Source: Syncephalis plumigaleata
Lineage: Eukaryota > Zoopagomycota > Zoopagomycetes > Zoopagales > Piptocephalidaceae
Length of the DNA stretch: 50,443 nt
Assembly: GCA_025201365.1 (NCBI GenBank)
Contig: JAIXMF010000060.1
Location: 1-50,443 of the forward strand
Direction of reading: 5' to 3'
Shown here: piece by piece, positions 41,850-50,443 of the stretch
Layout: the number at the start of each line of letters is the position of its first letter
Numbering within the stretch: the stretch's first letter is position 1
The notes under the pieces: model-generated
The model's database searches: none
Told to the model about the DNA's origin: nothing
What the model saw: the letters and a program-made list of their open reading frames with translations, nothing else
Program-made: the position numbers and the translations under genes

Positions 41850-43598
41850 TTAGTAGCTGGAGGTAGCTGGAGACTCGCTACCGTAGGCGTCGTTACCAGC
41901 TGGGACTGGAGCGGGAGTGTTGTCACCGGCACCGCCATAGGTGGTGGTGTTGCATGGCTTCTTGGGTGTCTCTGGGGTGGCTGGGCTGACTGGAGTAGCT
42001 GGAGACTCGCCACCGTAGGTATCGTTGCCAGCTGGGACTGGAACTGGAGCTGGGCTGGCTGGAGCCTCTCCGCCATAGGTGTCATTACCACCAGCTGGGG
42101 CTGGGACTGGGACTGGGGTAGCTGGAGCAGCTGGGGTGGTGCTGTTGCATGGCTTCTTGTCACCGCCAGCTGGGAGCTCGCCACCGTAGGTGTCGTTGCC
42201 AGCTGGGACTGGAGCTGGAGCTGGGCCGGCTGGAGCCTCTCCGCCATAGGTGTCATTACCACCAGCTGGGGCTGGGACAGTGGTGTTACCGCCGGCTGGG
42301 GTGGTGGTGTTGCATGGCTTCTTCTCATTGTCGTAGTCAATCACACCGCCAGCTGGAGATGGACCAGGGGCTGGACCGGCTGGGGAAGCTGGAGTGGCTG
42401 GACCAGCTGGAGATGGACTAGGGGCTGGAGTGTAGACTGGGTATGGGACTGGGACCTTCACCTCCTTGTAGACTTCGACTGGGTATGGTACCTTGACTTC
42501 ATATGGAGCTGGGACTGGCACGTTGACCTTGACCTCAACTGGGTATGGCTTAGGAGTGTAGACGTAGGTTGGGACCTTAACCTCAGTTGGTTGTGGTACT
42601 GGGTATGGCACCTTAACCTCGATGGTCTTCACGACGGTGGTTGGGACTGGAACAGTGACAGTGACTGGAACCTCCTTGATGACCTGGGTTGGCACTGGTA
42701 CTTGGACAGTGACGTTTTGAGGAACAGTAACTGGGACGGTTACAGTGTATGGGGTTGGCACGGCGTATGGTACCGAGACGTTGTATGGTTGTGGCACGTT
42801 AACAGTGACAGTTGGGCCAGCAGTGGTCACTGTGGTGGTTGGGCCAGGAACAGTGATGGTGACGTCCTTGCAGGTCTGGGTGACAGCTGGAGCTGGGACG
42901 GTAACGGTGGTGGTGTAGGTAACTGGAGCTGGAGCTGGACCAGCTGGGGCTACGACGGACGGCTTGTCCTTACCATAGTCGATCACTCCACCAGCTGGGG
43001 CTGGGACTGGGACTGGGGTAGCTGGAGCAGCTGGGGTGGTGGTGTTGCATGGCTTCTTGTCACCGCCAGCTGGGAGCTCGCCACCGTAGGTGTCGTTGCC
43101 AGATGGAACTGGAGCTGGAGCTGGGCCGGCTGGAGCCTCTCCGCCATAGGTGTCATTACCACCAGCTGGGGCTGGGGTGGTGGTGTTGCATGGCTTCTTC
43201 TCCTTGTCGTAATCAATCACACCGCCAGCTGGAGATGGACCAGGGGCTGGACCGGCTGGGGAAGCTGGGGTAGTAGCTGGGACTTCACCATAAGCTGGGC
43301 CAGCGGGAGTGGCTGGACTGACTGGAGTAGCAGGAACTTCACCATAAGCTGGGCCAGCTGGAGTGGCTGGACTGACTGGAGTAGCTGGGACTTCACCATA
43401 AGCTGGGCCGGCTGGGGAAGCTGGGGTAGTAGCTGGAGTCTCACCATAAGCTGGGCCAGCTGGAGATGTGGATGGGCTCTCACCGTAGCCTTGGTCACCA
43501 CCATAGGCGGATGGTGCAGAGGCACTGTAGTTTGGCACGGCAACAGCGCTGGCGGCAGCCAATAATACAACGAGGGCAGTAAGCTTAGAGTATTGCAT
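41850..43598 (-). CDS. secreted repeat protein with VPVP/Tyr-rich core
   Basis: A single exon of 582 residues starts at ATG 43598. The signal peptide is MQYSKLTALVVLLAAASAVA. The protein is built of repeats: five PAGPAYGE-type units (~residues 45-110), blocks of GGNDTYGGE with KKPCNTTTP that flank the centre on both sides, and a central ~220-residue core of VPVP, TVTV, YPVEVKV and EVPVTVTVP strings without charges except Lys/Glu pairs. Asn-Asp-Thr and Asn-Thr-Thr sequons recur. Nearly every Ala-Gly-Pro repeat uses the same codons, a sign of recent duplication. The core resembles beta-rich elastic or adhesive structural proteins. Function is not known; a wall coat, sheath or adhesive role is an inference. 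Confidence 0.82.
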   Translation of the reverse strand: MQYSKLTALVVLLAAASAVAVPNYSASAPSAYGGDQGYGESPSTSPAGPAYGETPATTPASPAGPAYGEVPATPVSPATPAGPAYGEVPATPVSPATPAGPAYGEVPATTPASPAGPAPGPSPAGGVIDYDKEKKPCNTTTPAPAGGNDTYGGEAPAGPAPAPVPSGNDTYGGELPAGGDKKPCNTTTPAAPATPVPVPAPAGGVIDYGKDKPSVVAPAGPAPAPVTYTTTVTVPAPAVTQTCKDVTITVPGPTTTVTTAGPTVTVNVPQPYNVSVPYAVPTPYTVTVPVTVPQNVTVQVPVPTQVIKEVPVTVTVPVPTTVVKTIEVKVPYPVPQPTEVKVPTYVYTPKPYPVEVKVNVPVPAPYEVKVPYPVEVYKEVKVPVPYPVYTPAPSPSPAGPATPASPAGPAPGPSPAGGVIDYDNEKKPCNTTTPAGGNTTVPAPAGGNDTYGGEAPAGPAPAPVPAGNDTYGGELPAGGDKKPCNSTTPAAPATPVPVPAPAGGNDTYGGEAPASPAPVPVPAGNDTYGGESPATPVSPATPETPKKPCNTTTYGGAGDNTPAPVPAGNDAYGSESPATSSY

Positions 43599-44364
43599 GA
43601 TGATGAAAAAGACTAGTTAATGTAGAATAAACTATAATAAAGCAAAGCGTTTGATTTAAACGACACTAATGGTACGCAATGCGGATAATAAGGGATCGAC
43701 CACGCAGGCTCAGCGATACCGGATCGAAATAAAAAATCAGGCAACTACGCGGGCGATAGCCGTGTAAAAGTAACTAAGTGTTTAGTGGTAGTAGTAGTAG
43801 TAGTAGTAGTAATCGAGAATAGTGATGCAATCAGAGAGTTAGTCGTACCAAATAATGTAGTAGCTGACTAACAATCACGGCAGTGTATGAGAAAGAGCGT
43901 TTAACTTGTACGTCTGACTAGCAAGAGGAAAAGTGCGGATATACGAGCAGGAGAACATTTGGCACGCCTTTATAATACAGTAAATGGCCTAGGAAGCGCC
44001 TCTCCTGTTGCTCAAACAAGGCGAAACAACGCGGTCGCACAGAGAGGCGCTCGGCGAACGCTGTAGACAGAATGAGGAAATGAGGGAATGAGGGAGCAAG
44101 GAAGTGAGGGAATGAGGGAGGAGTGAGGAAGCGGAGATGCTCATTACGACACCCGATATGAAATGCCATTTCCGGCTCTCGAAGGAAGGAAAAATAGGGA
44201 CCCCGAGTGAGCAACGTGCTTTCTATTCTTTGTTTTGCCAATTGTGCCATAGAATGATGGTGGTGTGTATGGACGTATACACCCACATACCCACACTCAC
44301 TGTACAAAGGAATAACCATTGAACGGAAACGGGGGTTGTCACAGTTATTGTTAAGAATGGTCGG

Positions 44365-44400
<36 letters not shown>

Positions 44401-46244
44401 TAGAGAGAGACAAGCATTGATTTGTTCTCATTCTCGTTTGTCGAGTGCTCGACAGCATGGATGACTGCAACCGGTGCATGCATACTTGTCCATCTAAGGC
44501 CGGTCGCCTATTCTAGAGGATATCAATATCCACCAATCCTGATGCGCCTATCCTAATTTCTTTTTTCTTCCACCCATAGTGATATCGCATTAAACGATAG
44601 CCGTTTTTTTACGCACTGTCGCAATGTACGAAATAACGATAGTGTGTTCGGCTACTGAAACGGAATAATAACACTACTTTACAAGCCATGTGAGAGCAGG
44701 ATGAACGGAGCTATTAATAGAGATTAGAACATGGTTCTCATACAAAATTGGATATTGCTTTATTGCTTCAGTAGGGTTTACCACGATGCTTGCGCGCTCT
44801 ACTGCGGCATCACGAGCGAGAGACAACACTGACATGGATACGATAAAGCAATGGATGGTTGGTTGGCCGGATGGTTGGCTAGCTGGCTAGCTGGCCCATC
44901 AGCGTGTTTGTAGATTGAACGATAGAAACCGGTACGTGTACACGTACAAATGTGGATGAAACCGCGGGGGCTATCGTCCACATTTATCCTAATGGTGATT
45001 CGTTGACGTGCAAATCTTTTACACGAATCAATATCAGCGGATTTGGCAGGGATGTATATAGACAGACATGGCATATCAGCCGTGTCGCCTCACTGGTGCG
45101 GTCCTTGATTCATCTAAAAATATACGCGTAGTTGCTATTTAGTTTTTCGAAGACACATGTAGCTGAGATGACACTTGCAGTATCGATAAGCTAACTATCG
45201 TAGGATATTCGACGCTTATCGTCAATGTGCTACGTCTAAAAAAAGGTCAAAAACCAACCAACCAACCAACTAAGCAACTAAGCAATTATCCTAATGATGT
45301 ATTAATACTATGTCTGTTTGTGTTTGTGTTTGTGTTTGTGTTCGTATCAAAACCAAAGAAAAAAGAGCGAGTATGTGTGTATTGTAGTAGATGTTACAAG
45401 TACTGATACTGATGGCGCACATCCGTACATGTATATCCTTGTGGAGGTAATCATTTACAATAAAATCATTGCCTGAAACATTTTGTTGTAAAGAACAATG
45501 TTACATGATCATTGCTCAAACTCGCGCTCATGTCTTTGTCAGATGTCCTTACTGGATTCAAACCGCTCATCCTTCGTCTATACAATGTTTCGCAATCCCA
45601 TTAGCACAATGCTTGTTAGTATGCTGTCATCGTCGTCATCATCACTATTAGTGTCGTCTTTATCGTTGCTTGTGTTTATCTTATTCAAATTGTCTGGACA
45701 CATGATTTGCACTAATAGCAGCAAGCTTTGAATGGTCACATGGCACGTATTTATCTGAATGGCGGTAATCTGGTTTTGCCCGTGTAACATCTCGCTGGTT
45801 GGTGGCTACTTTACAATGTCATGACTGGTTCCTTTGGTAGCAAAGCGATGCTACATGCTTGTTTCGACCACGACAAGTGCGACAAGCACGACATCATTCG
45901 TTAGCGTAGATTTGGGGTGGGCGTGCTTACTTTTTGTTGCATTCGGGGGATACTTTCTACATCACTTGTTATTAACCCATCTCGATGTTGTTGCTTCTCG
46001 TCTGCAATGTAGGTATAGTATATGCATGAAGAAGTGTGTCTATAGTGCCAAGCTACATATCATATGCATGTATGTATGTCTATTTGTCTATCTATCTACA
46101 TGTATATGTATTCATTGATGTGTGTCAGAAATGAAGAGTAGACAACAGATTATATCAGTTTATTCATCAAACGGTTATGTATCATTCTTGTAACTGTTTC
46201 ATTAATTGTCGTCGTCGTCGTTGTTATGGCTGTTTCAGTATCAT
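43599..46244. other. 2.6-kb spacer with simple repeats
   Basis: No gene is supported. Contents: a GTA triplet array (43787-43811), GAGGGAAT-type short repeats (44070-44125), a CA microsatellite (44366-44398), CAACCAAC repeats (45252-45272), TTTGTG repeats (45311-45342) and TATG/TCTA repeats near 46060-46110. TATTATAAAG on the minus strand near 43970-43980 could be the TATA box of the VPVP-protein gene. Confidence 0.45.
44366..44398. repeat. CA/TG microsatellite
   Basis: About 16 CA dinucleotides without interruption. Confidence 0.95.
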
Positions 46245-48226
46245 TTACGTTTTACATTCAGTTGGTAGTTCAGTGCTTTCTATAGGTAGATCGGTATCAC
46301 TAACGGATGCGCCATAACCAAGACCACGTTTAGCAAATGCTCTCCAAATGTCGCAGGAATGTTCACCCTTAGTAAGCTGTTGTTCTGCTTCAAGAATGGC
46401 GTCTCGACCCATAACAAAGGTTGGATTGCATGGTTGTAGTTTCAATCCATCAACTACTAACTGGAGTGCTAGTGTATTGCCCTTATTGACATTCGGTGTA
46501 AATTTGTCTTCTTGGAAGCCAAGTTTGTTGACCAAGTTCCAGTACATTTCATAAAGCATGTTGGCCCATACTTCACCCATCTCGTGTGGGGCCCTCCATT
46601 CAAACTTTTCCATGTAACCGTACGTGGTAGGATTCGTTTTAAGATCAGTCGAGTATGGATGATGGCGAATATTCCTTCCTACTACGTATTTGCCCGTAAT
46701 AACATTCTTGGTGGATTTATCGGATGCCTTCATCTCTATCCAGTAGGCGAAGAAATCACTCCAACCCTCGTCCATACCAAGCGATTCTTTACCGTTCAAA
46801 CATGTTGTGGTGGATGGACCACCCGTGAGACGATTCGAAACACCATGGCCATACTCGTGGGATATGATGTCGTTCTCGAAATCGCCATCACGATTAGGAG
46901 TGGCTGCGTCAAAGCCGAACATTAAAATCTTTGGACGTGTACCATCAGGCGCCGGCATGAACATGGCATTGTTACGTGTGCTGTCACTCGCATCCAAATC
47001 GTAGCTATCTAGTGCAAAAGCAGCTACCGCATCGCCACCTTTACCGCCCTTGTTACCATTGTCTTCTTGGAAGTTGCCGGCAGCTTCATCGAAGCCATAG
47101 CGGTAAAATAGATCGTGCATACTATTGGTTACGTAGAACAGATTTGTAATGGCGGCATTGATATTGTCCTTTGGATTCTTCGTTGGATCGAATGGATAGT
47201 CAAAGTTCAACTCACTACCGCCATCAGGACGATAGCTATTTTGCATACCCTCACTGCCACTATAGTTCTCTTGAGCAATAGCGTTGTTGCCAATGGTTGT
47301 GGTGAATTGCTTGTTACCCTGAGTGTGCCAGCCATTAGGTGAAGCAATAGGATCGGCGGATTAGTAACTAGCTGGCGTGGTGTATCAATCGGATTATTGT
47401 TGCCGAACTTGTTAACACGATAGCTCGCAAATCGTACTAGATCAACTAGGGAGACAATAGTCTTGCCATCAGCGGACACATGAACGTGGAAGTAGTTGAG
47501 TGGCATCTTGACAGTGTACTCCCATACTGGTACTAGTTCATTGGATGTGGCTTGAATGTACGATTGCGTGACGCTGATATCCTCGGTAACGAAATCAACA
47601 CCACGAATCAGATAGGACTGACCGCCTGGCGCGTTGTCCCGAGGAGTGATGGTCACCTTGCAAGCATTAAACTTCTGGTGAATATGATTGGCGAATATAC
47701 GGAATGCATCCACAGGGGAGACAAAACCGTTCGTCTGACCATCCCACGTCTTAAGTTGACGAGCGACTAGTTTTTGATTGCTCGCTTGTTCAGTGACAGT
47801 AGTCCGTGCTGGATGTGGTTCGGATGCAGGTGTGCCCTTGAAGAAACTATCATCGTAGGCGATGATGCTGTTGGCGGCATTGACGTGAATACCAATTTTA
47901 CCATTGGCGACCTTAATGCCTTTGATGGTTTGTTGCAAGTAGACGTGGGTGATGTTGGTGAATTGTGTTTTATAGGAATTGGTGACAACGTAGTCACCAT
48001 CTTTAATCTTGAGCTGGGAACGAGCAAATGTAAGTGCTGCTGCTTGTGGATCAACTGGACCGAATGATCTTGGATTATAGCTGCTTAGGGAGGAGGACAA
48101 GCTACGCACAGCGGCTTGACTTGTGATATGTGGAATGATAGGTTCCACCTGGACTTGATTGACGGCACTTGACACGGCGCTAATAGATGCCAGGATCAAC
48201 AAGGCAACGCGTAGGTCGATATGCAT
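46245..48226 (-). CDS. fungalysin-type metallopeptidase (M36) with one apparent frameshift
   Basis: This single-exon gene encodes about 660 residues from ATG 48226, which opens the signal peptide (MHIDLRVALLILASISAVSS). The propeptide with FTP-like domain covers the first ~270 residues. The catalytic part carries the zinc motif HEYGH (in IISHEYGHGVSNRL) and the downstream Glu block GMDEGWSDFF, as in all M36 enzymes. These are secreted endopeptidases that cut elastin, collagen or keratin-type proteins. The frame changes once, at about 47351-47362, inside the segment that links propeptide to catalytic domain (VTNP before, DPIASPNGWH after). The bases look one short of a continuous frame, and no intron fits. 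All catalytic motifs on both sides are intact, so a recent mutation or a sequencing error is equally possible. Confidence 0.82.
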
Positions 48227-49288
48227 GGTGTGGAATGTTGGCGTGCTAGTAATACGTGCGTTGTGACTTGGTAATAATGCGATGTCGTAGCTCGTAGCGT
48301 ACAATAGAGAGAGGAGAAGATATGGATGAAGATATGGTAAATAAAGGTTGAATAAATAGTGGAAGGTAAGTGATAAGCGTAGTTCGCGTTAGATAAATGG
48401 CAAGAATGATAAGTAGAAAAGTAATGAATGTTACTAAGATGTTGGTAGACTGACGAGTTGTTAATGTTTCCTTTAACAATATGCAACAAAAGTAAAGCCT
48501 TTATATATTCAGCATTTCTTTAGTATCGCAATTTACTTGTGTAATAATAATAGCACAATGTAACTATCCAGAGTAATACTGATGCTTAGGCAAATACCCT
48601 TTGTCGTAAATCTTGGCCAGTGTATTATTCTTTCTTTATCTTCATTTCGCGGTAAAGTATAGGAGAAAAAGTCCTATTCATCGATTTGTCCTGGGGGGGG
48701 TGATTCTTATGCCGATCAATGTAACATTCCTCGGAAATGACATGTTACGCGGTTGGATTTACAATAAAACTTCTCATTGTATATCCGCAATTCCTAGGAA
48801 ATAATGGGAATAATTGGCAATAGAGGCCTTGCATTATAGGCGAGTGTAAGCGATGGTTGGGACTGCATTCCTATCATAGTATACGAGGAATCCGTGTAGT
48901 TGCCTGACCAATTCTATAGACATTCACGTAGATCGAAGAAGTAATGAAAGTAACGATATTGCATTGTGCTATGTAATGCTTTCTTGAATAAATGATTCGT
49001 TAATCCTTTATATGTTCTCTTATTAGTCTACTCTATATCGCATTGTAATATAAATGGTGAATGTTTATTGTTAGATGAATTGCCGCCATCAGAAATAGGA
49101 CCATTCGTATAGGCCTGCAATTATAATACACGTGGATTTACGCGTAGTATTAAAAATGAGCAACATAGCAATTTATGATATCAGTTATCGAGAATACGTG
49201 CATGCGTACAAGTCGACTTTCCAAACAGTTGGCCCTCTTGTGCCATCAGTATACGCACGTCCACTGATCATGCAATCGCTAGGCCTCA
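48227..49288. other. spacer upstream of the fungalysin gene
   Basis: No gene is supported. CTTTATATATTC near 48499-48510 lies about 275 bp upstream of the fungalysin ATG and could be its TATA region. A G-run of eight lies at 48692-48699. Confidence 0.4.
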
Positions 49289-49995
49289 TTAAACGGTGAT
49301 ATCACGACGAACTCGCAAATCCGATAGATCAACATGCGAGCTGACTTGTACACCAAACGGACTTGCACGCTCAAACGCACTATTCATTTGTCGTCGTTAT
49401 ATGGTTAGCTATGCAGTAATAGCACAGGTGACAAGATGATGGTAGGTTCAACTTACAGAGTATCAGTGAAACGGTACATATGTGGTCGTTTAACCGAAGA
49501 GAAGAGTATGCTAAGCAAACACGCGTGTATAATTAGTGCTATAGTTACAAGGTACTGTAACGTGTGTGTATAAACTATTATTATTATTATTACTATCACT
49601 TACAAGTCATCGCTAGATTGTCGAGCAAGTTTCGTGTGCTTATCGCTACGTTCAATCCAAACATCTCTATCGGCACGAAGGCCATCTATCCATTTAGCAA
49701 TTGGATGTCCTTCCTAGCATAAGGATAAGAATAACATTCGTTAATCAATTAATCAATCAATCAATCAATCAGGCATAACATAGGCTAATATAAAGCATAT
49801 GTTTTAGCATATACTACAAAGAGTAGCAACAGAAATAAAATAAACTATCGATGGCGACACTAACAGTCGTAATACTGTCATTTTGCTAGTTACCTTGCCA
49901 TCATCGGTGATACGACGATCCATCTCTGTCCAGCCGAGCATTGCGGCCATTCCGGTTAACGCTACGAGCCATGCTTTGGCAGAACCACCTAACAT
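49289..49995 (-). CDS. probable complex I accessory subunit (NUXM-like)
   Basis: Four exons on the minus strand (49995-49894, 49713-49604, 49510-49457, 49379-49289) join in phase into 118 residues. One hydrophobic helix lies at the N-terminus (AWLVALTGMAAMLGW). It is followed by EGHPIAKWIDGLRADRDVW, WIERSDKHTKLARQSSDD and a C-terminal block with RPHMYRF, FERASPFGVQV and HVDLSDL. This order (membrane helix, HP..W...L, W.ER..KH, SP+V, DLS) is that of the fungal NADH:ubiquinone oxidoreductase ~18-kDa subunit NUXM, an inner-membrane protein of respiratory complex I. The identification is from memory of the family pattern. The introns are 180, 93 and 77 bp. Confidence 0.62.
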
Positions 49996-50443
49996 GATTG
50001 ATATGAAGTCAGCATAAAAGTATGATTCCTTTTGTTTCTCGTGTTAATTCATGTATTTGTATTCTCCGTAATAGCATCCATGTTTATTGCGATATTCACT
50101 AATGCAATGTATACTGATCGAAGAATCCCGTAGAATTCATCGACAACAACAACAACAACTGCCACTATACGTGAATATATCCTTCCTCTTTCCCCCCTCA
50201 TCTATGTCATAGTTGACGTGGCCCACCTTTTTCTGCTGGGTATGTTGCGGCAGAAGACTCGGTGGCATAGAAGCGACTAGTCCTAAGTGCTTGCCGAGTA
50301 GAGTGACGCGACAATAGTGACGCTATCATTGCTTAGTTGTTCAGTGATTACTATCTTTACTGAAAGAAAGGGGAAAAAAGGGAAGAGAGTCAAGGAATGG
50401 TTTGCGGGTGATGATGATGATGATGATGATGATGACCATATAT
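49996..50443. other. spacer at right window edge
   Basis: No gene is seen. It ends with a GAT/ATG triplet array (about 50409-50435). Confidence 0.4.

Noticed and set aside
41787-43565. 592-codon plus-strand frame rich in Trp, Gly and Ser opposite the VPVP-protein gene
   Set aside because: It mirrors the codon choice of the minus-strand gene, has no signal peptide or domain, and its repeats exactly track those of the real gene.
43918-44397. 159-codon minus-strand frame starting with a Cys-Val run
   Set aside because: The start is the CA microsatellite read as Cys-Val codons and the rest is low in protein character.
45469-45731. Overlapping short frames between the VPVP-protein gene and the fungalysin gene
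   Set aside because: They overlap each other in different frames and are Ser/His/Cys-biased from simple TCATCG repeats.
1-50443. CRISPR arrays, prokaryotic operons, riboswitches or integron-like attachment sites
   Set aside because: The window is eukaryotic, with spliceosomal introns and a pol III tRNA gene; no regularly spaced direct-repeat array was seen.

Overview
The window is nuclear DNA from a fungus, most likely an early-diverging lineage. Coding genes are interrupted by many short introns (about 50-75 bp, mostly GTAAG/GTATG donors), spacers are AT-rich, and recognisable proteins include fungal or fungal-type versions of GEP4, ISA1, VPS74, PNO1, TMA16, IMP dehydrogenase and complex I NUXM. 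Secreted proteins are prominent: a subtilase relative, a fungalysin (M36), a chitin-binding mucin, a VPVP-repeat protein and a kinase-like protein with a signal peptide. That profile would fit a host- or fungus-associated member of Zoopagomycota, but this is a guess from gene content only.

Layout. 1-8.6 kb: a possible gene tail, GEP4 (+), ISA1 (+), a secretory-pathway kinase-like gene (-), a 5'-truncated WS/DGAT-type acyltransferase remnant (-), VPS74/GOLPH3 (-) and a small secreted protein (+). 9.1-17.1 kb: a mobile-element nest next to a tRNA-Thr gene. Three 3'-end pieces of one LINE lie head to tail, separated by the same 14-bp target repeat, and the last is split by a Ty3 chromovirus with apparently identical LTRs and an internal dUTPase domain. 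17.4-25.4 kb: PNO1 (-), an RRM remnant (-), an inactive-looking subtilase relative (+), two small predicted genes and TMA16 (+). 25.8-27.7 kb: IMP dehydrogenase (+), then a 2.7-kb pyrimidine-rich spacer. 30.4-35 kb: a secreted Cys-rich protein (+), a multi-pass membrane protein (-) and a cyclin K/T/Ctk2-like cyclin (-). 35.9-43.6 kb: a chitin-binding mucin-like protein (-), a kinase fragment (-), an orphan C-terminal isoleucyl-tRNA synthetase piece (+) and a VPVP/Tyr-rich secreted repeat protein (-). 46.2-50 kb: a fungalysin gene with one apparent frameshift (-) and a NUXM-like gene (-).

The most unexpected pattern is a dispersed element of about 55-60 bp, present in seven clear copies. Four copies sit 50-200 bp upstream of the start codons of ISA1, PNO1, TMA16 and the cyclin gene, always in the same orientation relative to the gene. 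It is either a miniature mobile element that has settled in promoters or a long promoter motif. A second pattern is the recurrence of orphan 3' gene pieces (acyltransferase, RRM protein, kinase, IleRS) beside intact housekeeping genes. All calls come from reading the sequence by eye; exon borders are inferred from splice consensus and protein continuity, and no database search was run.
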